From assembly GCF_026914265.1 (NCBI RefSeq), contig NC_069132.1:68896993-68960992 (forward strand): 64,000 nt of DNA, given 5' to 3'. Source of the stretch: Mya arenaria. Taxonomy: Eukaryota > Mollusca > Bivalvia > Myida > Myidae. Shown piece by piece: positions 24,259-36,670 of the stretch. Within the stretch, counting starts at the first letter, position 1. Every line of letters begins with the position of its first letter. Both the position numbers and the translations under genes were made by a program. The notes beneath the pieces were generated by a model. That model was not told where the DNA came from. It saw nothing but the letters and a program-made list of their open reading frames with translations, and did no database searches.

Positions 24259-25544
24259 ATGAACCAGGGTGCCACTGCTGCTAATGGTGATGAGGAGGAT
24301 GATGGCCCTGTAACAGCCAAGACCAACACCCCCCCCCCCCAACATTCCAGCTACCCGTTCATTATTCGATGCTCGGCAGAGCAGAATCCAAGAAGGTAAA
24401 TAGAAAATTTTAATGGAATGTAAAATGGTTTTCATAATTGAACCTTGCATCTTTTTATTATTATAAACATCAACAAACAGCCAATCACATTATTGGTTTA
24501 ATGGTTCACTGTATATTACCTGAAGTGTCTTGTTTAAATTTTTATTTTTTGACAGAATGTTATTTGTTCCAGATCGGGACATCTGGATCTTTGTGATTTT
24601 GGAAAACCAGCAGGAGCAATTGCGACAGCATACGCAGCTCCTGCGTCTCATCCTGGCGAGAGGTTCAGCACAAGATGCAGTTCCGAGTGAGTTGCCAGAG
24701 GGGATATCTTTCCACCTCAAAACTGTGGTGGATTTGGCAGCTTTCAAAGAGCGAAAGACACAAGCGAATGCTGCAACATCCGTTGTAAGTTTCCGAAACA
24801 TAGTTGACTGATTTTTTTATGAGGTGTCTTTAAATTTAAAAATGCATAATTTAAGCTTTAAAATTACATTTTGAAGTGACGTTATTCATTTAAGTTTGTT
24901 TTTGAAACGTGATCTTATATTATCAATATAAGGGCAGACACACAAACTGAGCCAGTATAGGGGGCGCTGACAGTGATTCAAATTTTAATATTTAATTGTA
25001 CCACATTGAGTGTGATACTATGGTTCTGCTTGAAAGTTTTTGCTGTTTTCCATTCTATGTGGATTTACCGGCATTTTCATGCACAACTTTTTGTTCAAGG
25101 TAAAATACTTGGCAGAATATGGTGGGAGTGACACAGTGGACACGGTTTCCCGGATAATGAAGACGGTGTTGACAACAAATCTGGCCCGCCAATACAACCT
25201 AAAGGGAACCAAACAGAAAGAAACTGGACAGACTCCACTTGATAAACATCTTTTTTCAGTAGGTGGTTTTGTTGTTGTATATATTAAGGTGTGCTAAATG
25301 AAACAACCTATGCTGTGCATATACATCAATGGATTTAAAAAAAATATAACTGAGTATTAGTGTTAAAAAATGACAGACTTTTTAAGATACCTAAATTTAT
25401 CTGCCTAGCTAAAATTACCATATATATAGTTGATGATAAAATGCTGCTTATTTATGACTAAACATTTGATAATCACTTTGATGAAATAACTGTCTCAGAT
25501 ATTCATCTATCCACTAACACTATTTACAGGATGTGTACAATTGA
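24259..25544 (+). CDS. DUF4806-like protein inside the DNA transposon
   Basis: Probable exons are about 24259-24395 (MNQGATAANGDEEDDGPVTA, acidic and Pro-rich), 24556-24784 (LENQQEQLRQHTQLLRLILA, a coiled-coil-like stretch, then LPEGISFHLKTVVDLAAF), 25097-25258 (YLAEYGGSDTVDTVSRIMKT, then ARQYNLKGTKQKE) and a short last exon from 25530 ending at a TGA about four codons in. Donors are gtaagt at 24785 and gtaggt at 25259, with acceptors at 25096 and 25529. The GGSD ... RIM ... YNLKG pattern is that of the DUF4806 family, whose function is unknown and which, as I recall, is often carried by animal transposons. The first exon boundaries are the least certain. It is probably a passenger or regulatory protein of the element, not a host gene. 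Confidence 0.55.
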
Positions 25545-26864
25545 ACCCAGCAACACACTTTAGAACCGCAAGGAAATGGAAGGGGCCATATAGAAGTGGC
25601 TTTCCGAGTCGCGGAGTCGTGAGGTTGGCCACAAAAACCGAGCAAGGGTCACCCCGATGCTTCCTGAGTAGAATGTTGACTTATTTACTTACCATAAAAA
25701 TTCGGATTTACAACTCAGAATTAAACCAACAAAAATTGTCAGGCTATTTTTAAAATTGATAATGTACAATATGTATGCTTCTATTGTTTTATCATAAACA
25801 CATCAATGTCGTGTGACATGTTATGTAGTTTGTATGCAAAATGTATCACAATAATGTAATAATGAGATATCTCTCAACTTTTTCCCTAAATTTTCATATC
25901 GTAGCAGGGTTTCAAGAAGAGCATTTCTTATCTATATATATAGGCAAATCAATGTTGCTTTTACTTTTTTTGTATAAACATAAGACAAACTGTCCATGAC
26001 AAATAAGAGACCCATCAACAAGACAAATATGTTAAGTTCACATTTGGATGATTGTTCTAAAGAAGACTCTTAATAAGCGAAACCTGTTGACATTGAATAA
26101 TTATCATAATATCTCGGAATGATGTCGGTTTTTGTTTTACTATAATATTTTCTTATCCTGGGTACACCATTTTAAACTTTGATACACTCACAATAAACTT
26201 ATTTTAAGATGAAGTAAGAAATTTGGCTTAATGAAATAAGCTACTTAAGGGTGTTACGCTTAAGAACGTTCGAGAAATTGGGGCCAGATGACTTTAATTA
26301 TATCAACCCCATTTATTTCCCTGGCGATAACAGTGATCCCAGATTTGTACATGGTAGATACATTTTTTCAACCTATGGATTGAGTGTGTATATATTAATT
26401 AATCCTTCCTGATATACAACAATGAATTAGGTCTAAATGATATAATTTTATAATGTAAATATTTGTTATAACTTATATGCTGTTGCTCTACTTTTGTTTC
26501 ATATGTATTTTGTAATGTAACTCAATATACATGGAGGAAATAAGGATATATATATATTTTAACATATGTTTTAACATTCAGTCATGTCAGTTCACTAGTC
26601 AGTATTACAAGGTGCATTAATTGTGTTAGTCAATAGCTCTGGTTTGTGTTTAATTTTTTCTCCTTTTAAATTTTATTTTTATTTTACATGTATGATTTTT
26701 GTGATTGAATCCAATGAACCAATTAACTTGAAACTGTTATTTCATTTCTGGTTTGAAACGCTGCTTTATGTCTAAGCAATATTGTTATACTTGAATGTGT
26801 ACTCCATGCTTTGTTTATACGAATTGTGCGTCTTTCGATTAGTGTATTTTTTTAAACACAGTCG

Positions 26865-27130
26865 TAAAAGCATTCGGATTTCCGCGGTCATTTTTATCGA
26901 AAGCAACCTCAGATGTATGCCGGTACATCAGTTGAAGTAGTTTGTAAATTTCTTAATTATATCATTAATTAAATGTAAGGTTTTAGAATTATATTTATTG
27001 ATCTAAGTTTAAATTGATTGCCAGTGAGGTGTATTATTGCAAACATAATTAAGATTCCCAAGAGTTAAGTCAAAAAGTTTAACTGCTAAAAAATTTACTA
27101 CGCGATCTACTTGCAGCGGACTTAAACGTA
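26865..27130. repeat. Interspersed ~250-bp repeat (copy inside the DUF4806 element)
   Basis: The core is atgtatgccggtacatcagt, then gaagtagtttgtaaa, ending near ctacttgcagcggacttaaa. A second diverged copy lies at 31855-32110 in the same orientation. The family is not recognised. Confidence 0.6.
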
Positions 27131-27749
27131 CCGCTTTTTGAGTATGTAAACCGTCCAAATACATCAGAGGTTGTTTTTGATAAAATGGCCAAGGAGCTCC
27201 GAATGTCGTTAAAGCCTTTAAAATGTTTTTTTACATGTAATTTTTGACACGCTTTTTCAGTTTGACAGCTTTAACTGACAGATACAATCAATAAAACAAA
27301 GTTTTCACTTATTATTAAGTTATTAATCAAATTACCATATAAATCTAGATATTTTAAGCTTGGTATTGTCAAACTAAACTGAAAAAATGTGTCATAATTT
27401 CATTCACATTTTTTCTTGTGAGCCACTTTTATATTGCCAGTATTACGCAACATCTTAACATTGTCAGTATGTAATTTTTGTCGACTATTTTAGTGTACAT
27501 CTTGTTTTACATTTCTAATGTTTTCATGTTAATAAACTTAATAAGATTATTGCTATATTTGTTGTGTAATGAAATATTATGTTGACATTATGTCATTTGT
27601 ACTTCTCAACATAGCTGTTTGTAAAGATAATCAATGAAAGGATAGTAATGCAATAGGTGAACACTCAAGATCAAATATTTTAGGTAATTGGAATCAATAT
27701 ATTATAATCTGTAATGACAAAAGTAACGGTTTACCCCAAATTAATTGCT

Positions 27750-28020
27750 TAGGTAGGGCATATAGAGCCCACAAATACCATGTGGGGCCCATATGGGTCC
27801 CATATCAAGCCCTGTTCAAAAACCCATATGGGTCCTAAATCGAGCCCAGTTCCAATACCCATGTGGGGCCCATATGGGTCCCACATTCAGCCCATATGGG
27901 TTGCCCATATGGGACCCACATGGAGCCCTGTTGCAAAACCCATGTGGGGTCCAGATGGGTAACCCATATGTGTCCCATATGGTAACCCATGTGGGACCCA
28001 TATGGGTCCCATATGTTTTG
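27750..28020. repeat. CCCATATGGG subterminal palindrome cluster
   Basis: More than ten overlapping variants of cccatatggg or cccatgtggg are separated by short spacers (agccctgttcaaaa, agcccagttccaat). A single-cluster counterpart sits at the left end (24130-24180). They are plausible protein-binding sites of the element. Confidence 0.75.
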
Positions 28021-28039
28021 CTGGCTGGGCTGTTCCATT

Positions 28040-28145
28040 ACTTCCTGTAACGTTGTGTTTGGTTTTGGTTTGGCCATCGTGCGTTTATTGTGTCTCTTGT
28101 TTGGTGTTTGTTTAGCCTTGGTGCTTATACCGGAACTTTGATCTT
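28040..28145. repeat. 79-bp minisatellite remnant, copy 3 intron 2
   Basis: Little more than one unit remains (ctgtaacgttgtg ... ggtgcttatacc), directly beside the right end of the DUF4806 element. Confidence 0.6.
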
Positions 28146-29320
28146 GTCTTATCCCATTTCATTCCAATGTGTTACTGGTAGTTACAGCAGACCGAAGAAC
28201 ACTCTGGTAGACTGAACCTTTTGCAGGAAAAGAATTTCATGAAAATAATAATTCTGGCCATCATTATGTGTTTCTTATTTGAAAGCAGGGCTTATTGACA
28301 AGAAATTTAACTTTATGTTTTTGTTCATGAATTACATGACATTTGAGCCGAACAAAAACATTCCGAAGATGTTCATTTGTTGTTTGACCCTTCTATTGAA
28401 ATAGCAAGTTAGCAAGGACACTCCCTTTATTGATGGAATTAAACCATCTCTTGATCTTCTTATAGGGTCCATCATTTAAGCGACTTAAATGAAATTTTCA
28501 ACTTATTGGAACATTGTCTTTTTTGTAAGTTGATTTTTAGGACATTGTAGAATAGTTGTACACCAAAGCTATAATGACAAGCAAAAATGTGGTATATATA
28601 ATGAATACCTTTGCACAGAGTTGATGAAAATTAGAGTGGATTTAAAATAGTTTTAGGTTTCGATGTTGAAGGAAAGGAAATAAACAATCATGACTATTAT
28701 AATTTATCTGTTGTTACAGATTTCTACTTGAAAGTGGGGCTGACAAAAACATTCTGACAGACGAAGGCGAGAGACCCCTGGATCTCGTGGAACCGTCTGA
28801 CCTCCCAACCATCCGGGTCATGCTCAGTGACGCGAAACCAAATACTGAAAACCAATCAGAAGACGAGTTGGACGATGACGTCACTGATACTGATGTCACT
28901 AGATGACATAGATATATGTCTCGCGTTTTGGTGCTATTGTAAATAACTGATCAATTTGTGAAAACTCATAATTCATCATATGTGTTTATTTGACCCGATA
29001 TGAAGACCTGGACACTTTTTATTGTGTATGACTTTATCATGGTCACATTTAAAAACTCATATTTCGCTGCAAAATGCCTGCATCAATATTGCTGCATACA
29101 CATTGATCATTCATTCAAATACGGTATGATAAAAGGTTTTAAAAGTATTTAACAGAAATTGAATAAGCCAATGTTACAGAAATTGCATTGTGAATATAAA
29201 TCAGGGTATTTTCAACTGTCTAGAATTTAAATATCATCAAAGAATCCTCTTTTTCTAAGCTTACGCACAATACTAGGCTTTGTCATCATGTTGATTGCAA
29301 GTGTATATTTAATTTTGGTC

Positions 29321-29326
29321 AATAAA
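29321..29326 (+). promoter_or_regulatory. Possible poly(A) signal, copy 3
   Basis: AATAAA at the position equivalent to 17788, about 415 bases after the exon 3 stop. Confidence 0.3.
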
Positions 29327-31275
29327 AATCATATTTCACCAATCGCTTTGCCATGTTGGTAAACGTTGCCAACATGGGTTTATGCATGAACCCATACCGA
29401 TCAAGTTATATACATTGCAATCGGCTTGCAATGTTAGAACTATAAACCACCTTTTATTATAAATCTTTATTTATTTTTTATAAGATCAATAATTTCAATA
29501 ACTATGACATTTAAAACAATATTAAAAGGAATATAATTTATCAGATTTAAGTAATACTTTGATCATTTGATCATAAACTACGACCCTGTCTCCTTCATAG
29601 GATGACTAGCTATCAAAACTTTGCTATAAAATCGTTGTAAAGATGAATTGGACATTATACGATATATCAGACAGAGCTTGTGCTACGATACATGAGTTTT
29701 CATCTACTGGTATTATTTCAGGACTACAATTTTCATTTCATGTGGAGAAAAGTACAATTTAAAAACGGTTGTCGTCAGTTACGTCAAAACCCATGTATTT
29801 GATAACATATACATTAAACCATTGAGTCAATCGTTTTCATAATAAAAGCGCATTATTTGATTGTTGTATGAGACCCTGTGAACAATTCAATGAATTTTGT
29901 TAATTATTAAGTGATTATCGGGTATCCCTTAAATCAATTGAAATTGTTGGCACTGCTTGAACGAATCTTTATTGTTTTCGGTTCGTTTTTCAGCATTAAT
30001 ATCGAAAACAAAATGTTCATCATACTTTATCTAACCCGCCTGGAGTGCAACGCGAGAAAAAAAACATCCAGTAAGCACATTTGTTGCACATAATTATACA
30101 TTCTGGAAATAATGTGAGCAGCGGAGCATCCTGGATATTACAGTAGCTCATACAACAATAAGGATCACTGGCTCTTTGAAAAAGACAAAATATCTGAACG
30201 AGTTTTGTTTGCATGTTTCGAGATGCTCATATTAAAATGTAAAACATTTGATCAAGTTTTACGATTAAATAAATTTGGAATATCAGTGAAATTAAAGTTT
30301 TGTATCTGTGAAATTTGAATGGCTTGTTTATTTAGAATGGTATTAAAGACCAGCTAGTAGCTAGTTTAGTAGTATGATCTATAAACAAATGCATTGCATT
30401 TAGTTTATAACATTAAGTGTTCCATTGGAGGCTACCTGAGAACAATTGTTATGCATTGATTTTAGGCTAATGTGCGTAAAAGTCTCTCTGTTTGAAGTGT
30501 TAGTGAAAACAAGATATCAGAATCCGGAGAGGCCTAGAAACACAGGAGATTAACACACTTTGATGCTTCCGATGGCTCTACGAAAAAGGGCAGGGAGCAG
30601 CGCTCTTCTAAAAACCTTCTAGCTAAAGCCCTATTTGTGTGCATGCTTTGATATCGTTGTAAGCTAATTTTGAAATTCGATATTATTGAATAATTATTAA
30701 ATTTTAGGTCGATGATTCAGTTGAATTCCACAAACCTGTTTGTCAAGTTTACCCTTTATACCCTTAATGTACGAAAATCAGATAACCAGTAGATAATTTT
30801 CGTTTTGCGGGAACGGGGTACTGGGACTCACAATGCCGCGCCTCCAAACTGTCGCATATAGTACGCATTCACTTCTATACAATTTCTGATCTATGAGCGT
30901 TTTACCACACGCTCCTCGTGGGGATTTTGTTCTAAAAGATGTTTTCAACAGTAGAACCAAAATGATTCAAAAATCAACAAAAAATCTTGATGGTCACCTT
31001 ATACACGAAAAACATTTTTATCTAGAGTGCAAGATTCCGAATTGTTTTAACTATTTCAAATTGGTTGTCCTGATTCACAGACTCGACTACTCGCTCGGAT
31101 ATTAGATATCCATGGACATATTAACACATCACATCATCTATAGTGCAAGATTCCTAGATGTCCTGAATGTGTCAAAAATCGTTACAATATATACGATCAC
31201 TCGCTCCGATATGTATGGTGGTATTGGGGTGACATGTGTAATTTTATCTGTTGGCTACGAATTACATTCCTCTTC

Positions 31276-31440
31276 AAACGACTTCGTATGTCGTGGCCAC
31301 GACTAACAACATAGTACCCAAGACTAAGTCAATTATGGTCACGACTTACTATCTCGTTCTCACGATTTACTATTTTGTTCCAAGGACTTGGCTATCTCGT
31401 GGCCACGACCTAGTTATGTCGTGACCAAGATATAGCAAAA
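31276..31440. repeat. GTCGTGGCCACGAC palindromic repeats upstream of copy 4
   Basis: This is the best preserved of the three clusters, with perfect gtcgtggccacgac near 31293 and ctcgtggccacgac near 31397, and half-sites between them. Confidence 0.65.
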
Positions 31441-31854
31441 TAGCTATCAGATATCTAGGAATATGTTATGACAAGATTGGAAGACAATATTTCCTCTGAA
31501 AATCCTCATAAGTCCATGAGATTTTTCTTGAAAATAACACACTTTTGTTCGAAGAAAATAGTCTGTACACTTACAAATCTAATTTAGATCTACTTGAAAG
31601 ATGCAAAAAAATATCGATTAAACAAAAACACAAAACATAGGTCAGAGGTAGCTTAAATTCACATTTCAAAGGGACAGGTTTGAATTTCGTTTGAAATGGG
31701 AACACAATCATCAAAAGTTCGAAAAGATGCTCTAGTGATGATAATACAGAAATGTTTTATTTCATTTCAATAGAGTAAAGAGACTGTTTGTTGTAAGTTT
31801 ATAAACGAAGGTAAAGTAACTCGGTTAAACGGTTTGAGAAAAAATATCCTACCA

Positions 31855-32110
31855 TGAAATCTCATTCGGAACACCTCGGCCATTTTTCATCTAAAACAAC
31901 TTCTAATGTATGCCAGTACATCAGTAGAAGTAGTTCGTAAAATTTTAAGTAATAGTTGATTGTAGTGTTTAAATGTATATTTCATATAAATAAGTTTATT
32001 TCCAATGAAGTGTATAATAGCATAAAAAATTAAGATTCTCAAAAGTAAACTGCTCTATTGAAAGAAATACACAATCTACTTGCAGCGTAGTTAAACTGAC
32101 TGCTTTTAAT
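31855..32110. repeat. Interspersed ~250-bp repeat upstream of copy 4
   Basis: It matches 26865-27130 in order and orientation. Its left end, attcggaacacctcggcca, resembles the TIR of the 4.4 kb element at 44981-49356, suggesting it is a related short element or solo end. Confidence 0.6.
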
Positions 32111-32236
32111 CATGTTTATGGTAAGTGAATATACTTTAACAGAACTAGTATCTAAGTACAGCAAGACGCTAGTCAATGGATTTCCTATAGATATCTTTTT
32201 TTTCCAGTTGCATCTATTACACCGTCGTTTTTAACA

Positions 32237-33202
32237 ATGAGTCGGCGAGCGAGTTTGTTCGCAAAAGAGAACCCGGAAGAAAAGACACCAAAGGGTGTCC
32301 GTTTTCCGGACGAGTTTGTATTTTTGACAACATAAAAGATGATGACGTGCATGCTCTTGTGTCCATGCTAAGGAACGCAAGTCTACAAGTGGATATAAGT
32401 GTTGTTAACGGCACAAGTGGGTAAGAGTTTAGTTTTGAAGTAATTTAGAATATAGCAGTGAGTGCCGTGCTAAGGCAAGCTGGTCTTGAAGTGTATATCA
32501 GTGCGTGTCAATACACAGTTTGATTTGAGTTTAGAATTAAATGTAGAATAAAGAGCTGAGTGCCATGTTAACACACTACAAGTGGTAACCAGGACAGTGA
32601 ACGTCGTGGTTCGGTTACAGTTAAGCATATCTGAATGTATACAAAGTAGTTATATAGCGCTTGGTGCAACATTAGCAGTCAACAAGCAACTATTAGCGTT
32701 GTAAATGCAAAAGTTGGTAGCATTTGAGCATAGCTCTTGGTGCCTTTCTACAAGAGTATATCAGCGCAGTTAACGACGAAGATTGGGTTAGCATATAATA
32801 TAGACTATCACGCTAAGAGTCATGTTAATAAGAGTAAGTCTACAAGTAGATATCAGTATAGGAAAAACGAGGACTGGTTCGGCATAGCTTTGAATAGTTC
32901 CATCGGCAGCTTTAATACTTTATAAAACACACACAGTAGTTTGTATATGGTTTGTATCATTTCATTTCTTTCTTGTGTAAAACCAGATGTGTTTATCACA
33001 AAAATTTTGACGTGAATCAAAATTTATCTGACTCTTAATAATAGAGCGGTCTATGTAGTTTCTTAAATCTGACGCCGCTGCACCAGGCGGTTCTGGACGG
33101 GAAGCGGCTCATGGCTCACTGGGCGACGGTCAACAAACAGGACGAGGATTCCGGGACGCCGCTGCACGCAGCATGCGCAGAGGGACATAAAGACATAGCC
33201 AC
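32237..33202 (+). pseudogene. PPP1R27-like copy 4 (decayed, exon 3 missing)
   Basis: Exon 1 (32237-32416) starts MSRRASLFAKENPEEKTPKGVRFPDEF. It then loses one base in the VFLD segment and runs into a stop; its donor context is caa|gtgggt. Exon 2 (about 33067-33202) has lost the acceptor AG and about 20 nt of the GNEAAVRLL region. No exon 3 follows: by about 33560 the sequence has become the intergenic DNA that precedes another copy, so a deletion fused intron 2 of this copy to the upstream region of copy 5. Intron 1 resembles that of copy 7. Confidence 0.8.
32455..32800 (+). repeat. Exon 1-tail duplicates in intron 1 of copy 4
   Basis: The end of exon 1 recurs about every 100 bp (the ccatgctaagg-like core at about 32362, 32463 and 32561, with a further piece near 32750). 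The second unit reads AVLRQAGLEVYISA in the exon's frame, recognisably related to SMLRRASLQVDISA. Confidence 0.6.
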
Positions 33203-36200
33203 GTAAAGTAACACTGCCTAAAATGCTCAGTTTTTTTAAATGGTTCGTAAAAAATATATTATTCGTTTTTAAGTTTGGTTAGTGGTCATTAAGCCTAAAG
33301 TACGGTGCCTTCAGGAATATCGATTCCCTCGAAACATGTAATACCACATTCTCTCCGAACAGTTTGGCAACGGGCGCAATCAGGACTCGTGTATGATAAA
33401 TGCTTTATTTTCGTGGCCGTTGTTGACATGTCCTGTATCATGATCAAACGAGTGAACACAACTACAACTATATACCATAAATACAAGTCGAGATCCACCT
33501 TGTCTCGACTAAACAATTGGAAGTTTGAAGGTCAAGTGTTCGGTCCATTCTTAGTATTATAACTTGTTTGAATTTTGTGCGTGCCAACTTAAGGACTTTC
33601 ATATTGTATTACAAGATATATCAAAAACAACTTGTTCTATGCTAAATAACTTTTCATCTACCTATGTTCTGGTTGCGTCAAAACCCTATATTTATTTGAT
33701 AACATATCCATTACACCATTGAATCAATTGTTTTCGTTATTTGAAGCGCTTTATTTGATAGCTTTATAAATACCATGTGCTTAATTTGCGATGAGTTTTG
33801 CTAATTAATGAGTAATTATTGAGAATCTTTCAAACCAAATAACTTGCTATGCACAGCTTGAAAAATAATCTTAACTTTCAAGGTTCGTTCACCCGCATTA
33901 ATTTCGAAATTGAAATGTTCAGCACACTTGATCCATGCCCGTCCAGAGTGCATCACGAGGAAAGAATTTCCAGCTAGCAGATATTTACCTCATAATTATA
34001 CACTCTGGAAATAAAGTGAGCAGCGGAGCATACTGGGCCTTACTGTAGGTCCTATAACAATAGAGATCATTGGCTCGGAGAAAAGGACAAATCTCTAAAC
34101 GAGGTTTGCTTTTATGTTGCGAGGTGCTTATAATTATAGTAAAAAATAAAGTCATATCTGGAATATCAGTGAAAATAATGTTTTAAATTTGTTTCAAAAT
34201 TAGCGACTTAGTAAACCAGGAATTTGAACGGCCTTGATTATTTGAAAGGGTAATAATTGCTAGCTACTAGCAAGCTAAGTAGTATGATTTATTACAAATG
34301 GGAATCAGTGAATTTTATTTATAATATTAAGTTAGATTGGAGCTTATCTGAGAACAATATTTTTGTATTTATTGTTGGCTAATGTGCGTAAAAATTACTC
34401 TGTTTCAAGTGGTTATGTAAATAAAAGATCAGAATCCAGAGAGGCCTACACACACAGACGAGATACCGGCTGTTAGCACGCTTTGGATTCTTATATTTTT
34501 TCTTGCGAAAAACCTTGAACTTACCATTAATAAAATGTGTTATAAGCAGCCAAATCAGTCGATCAGAAGGTAATTGTGTTATCGAGATATGGCCGTGATG
34601 CTATATTGAACTGATTGTTATATTCGAGTTCACTTTGTGGATTTGATGTTAATGTTCCTTATAAATCATACAAATTGTATGGGCAAGGGATATTAGGTGA
34701 TGGAATAGTGCGACATTATTCTCGTAGACTCTGATGTATGTATGTGAGATGAATTCTGATGTGAAATATATGGATATAAGCAACGTCAATACAGAGGCAT
34801 GTGTTGATGTTAAGGCCATTTATTAAGTGCAGGGTATTTCAGAAATTAGGCAGGGTGGCTCCGAAGGTGAAAAGGGCACATACATTGCATCGGGCTGTAA
34901 CCAAATAAAATATTGTATGATTTAGATAGGACATGTTAAAAATGTGTTTATTGTGTACAACAGTCAAATAGGAAGCGTTTTGTATACATCGATAGTAATA
35001 AAATAAGTTTTTAAACAAATCGAAATAATTAGATGATAATGCAAACATTAGAAGTATACACATAACACAAGTATATCTTGATTGTTGAATTTTATTAAAA
35101 AAAAGACGGGCACTCATGCCTGTGTCCAGCAGGCCGCGGGCTGTACAAAAAAGGGCAGGGAGCAGCACCCTTCTTAAACTCTTCAAATAAAACTCTATTC
35201 GTGCGCAAGCTTTAATATCGTTGTTAACCAATCTTGAAATATACATGTACCATTATTAAATAAATATTAAATTATTGGTTGATTCTTCAGTTGAATAACA
35301 TCCACCAGTTTGCTATGAAAGCTGATATTGTCAATATCTTACCCATTGAACTGACGAATTATGAGCTATACTTTCTTTTGTTGCTCTTATTTGTTAAGCT
35401 GATGGAAGAATGCTATTTTATTTATGTACGAGAATGTTATCCCAATGGGATAACATGTGTAACTCGTTTTATATAGGGTCAGACATAAAAACTTTTAATT
35501 TTGTATTTAAAGTCGCCAGCATATTATTATTTAAGGTTAAGGCACAAACTAAAATAATTAAATTTACTAACGCTTTTCGGAAAAACGTAACAGTTGTTCC
35601 ACAATTCTTGATATTTATTTAGAATATATGGTATTTCCTCAAACATCATTTATACATCTTGGGCTGGAACTATAGATATTGTTAAATAATCCGTAACTTA
35701 CATATAATGTCATCATTGTAGACAAATGTTTTCCTTCTGTATTGTTCTGATATATAAAAATTATGCGTGACCTGTCAAAACAAGGACATTGTTTGTCTTT
35801 ACGACTGTTAGTATTAGAATTCAGAAACTAAACAACTGCTTGAAGCTTTCTGTAGTATTATGGAACATTATTAATGGCATTAGCTATCTCTCTTATCCTG
35901 GGAAACTTTGTTTGCAGCATTAAGTTTGTGAACAATGTAAGGAACATTAGCTTTGTGAACATACTCAGTGACTGAGGCGGCGGATAAGTATACTGTCACA
36001 TATCAGTTAAACTGTTCATATTACATTGTTGTTAATAACCGGAATACAACTTAAACGATGCCGACAATGGTCCAAACTTATAAACCTTGTAGATAAAGAA
36101 CACTTTAGACGCTTGATTTTTATAAAATCCGAACCCGTAACTTATTTAGGTGTTGAAAAGGATTCACCGATCTCTACATCAGTAATGAATGTCGAATCCA

Positions 36201-36489
36201 TTGTTTAATCGCTTTGTCAAATGTTCGAAAACAATTTGTGAGCGAGTATCTTTAAAGCTAGAAAACGGCATCAGCACCCAATGTATTCGCTGGGAGTTGT
36301 AATGAATACACAACAGGACAAAGGTACAACTTATTGTTGCTTTTAATCGGACAATGATGGTTCAAAACAGTTTCATCATGAGGAAATTAACTCGAAGAGA
36401 ACGTGATTGTATCCCAAGACGCTAATGGAATTCTTATACTGTGATCTCTTTATTTTCCAGTTGTATCTATAACACTGTTATTTCCAACA
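33203..36489. other. Remnant of copy 4 intron 2 fused to copy 5 upstream DNA
   Basis: The first 350 bases still resemble intron 2. From about 33570 the sequence matches the intergenic block seen at about 910 and 18810 (aggacttttatattgtatta-like), so copy 4's exon 3 and 3' flank are gone. No gene was seen. Confidence 0.6.
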
Positions 36490-36670
36490 ATGAGCCGCCG
36501 AGCGAGTTTGTTCGCTAAGCAGAACCCGGAAGAAAAGAAACCAAAAGGTGTCCGTTTTCCAGACGAGCTTGTCTTTCTTGATAACATAAAAGAGAATGAC
36601 GTGCATGCTCTTGGATCCAAGCTAAGAAGAGCAAGTCTACAAGTGGATATCAGTGCAATTAATGACGCAG
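36490..36670 (+). CDS. Copy 5 exon 1
   Basis: It is open and full length (181 nt), with the cag|gtgggt donor. It is preceded by a conserved pyrimidine tract ending in CAG at about 36461, as in copy 1. Confidence 0.78.

Larger units (their letters stand above)
24113..28029 (+). mobile_element. 3.9 kb DNA transposon with DUF4806-type gene and CCCATATGGG subterminal repeats
   Basis: It interrupts copy 3 intron 2 between blocks that adjoin in the other copies. The left end reads cccagcaagcaaggctaaat and the inverted right end cccagccagcaaaacatatg. Both ends carry cccatatggg-type palindromes (24130-24180; 27755-28015). The interior encodes a spliced DUF4806-like protein on +. No transposase catalytic core was recognised, and the target duplication is unclear. 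The superfamily is not assigned. Confidence 0.7.
21771..28906 (+). pseudogene. PPP1R27-like copy 3 (exon 2 deleted)
   Basis: Exon 1 (21771-21951) is open and complete: MSRRASLFAK start, KCVRF in place of KGVRF, LRRASL kept, donor gtgggt. Exon 3 (28720-28906) is also open, ending DVTR and then TGA. No exon 2 exists between them. Near 22140 the sequence passes from intron-1 sequence (agtagtttgatgt) straight into sequence that in other copies lies in intron 2 (gtcaacgagcgcgatcagg), a deletion of roughly 370 bp. Joining exon 1 to exon 3 would shift the frame (phase 1 onto phase 2) and give a stop after about a dozen codons, so no ankyrin protein is expected. Intron 2 carries the 3.9 kb DUF4806 element. 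Confidence 0.8.
28907..32236. other. Intergenic DNA between copies 3 and 4
   Basis: It holds a shortened form of the shared intergenic blocks, then palindromic repeats at about 31276-31440 and an interspersed repeat at about 31855-32110 close to exon 1 of copy 4. No gene was seen. Confidence 0.5.

Noticed and set aside
26050-26100. Penelope-like motif (gaagactcttaataagcgaaa)
   Set aside because: This is only a short resemblance, and no reverse transcriptase or other parts were seen nearby.
27780-28077. Overlapping open frames on both strands rich in Gly-Pro-His-Met
   Set aside because: They are produced by the CCCATATGGG palindrome repeats and are low in complexity.
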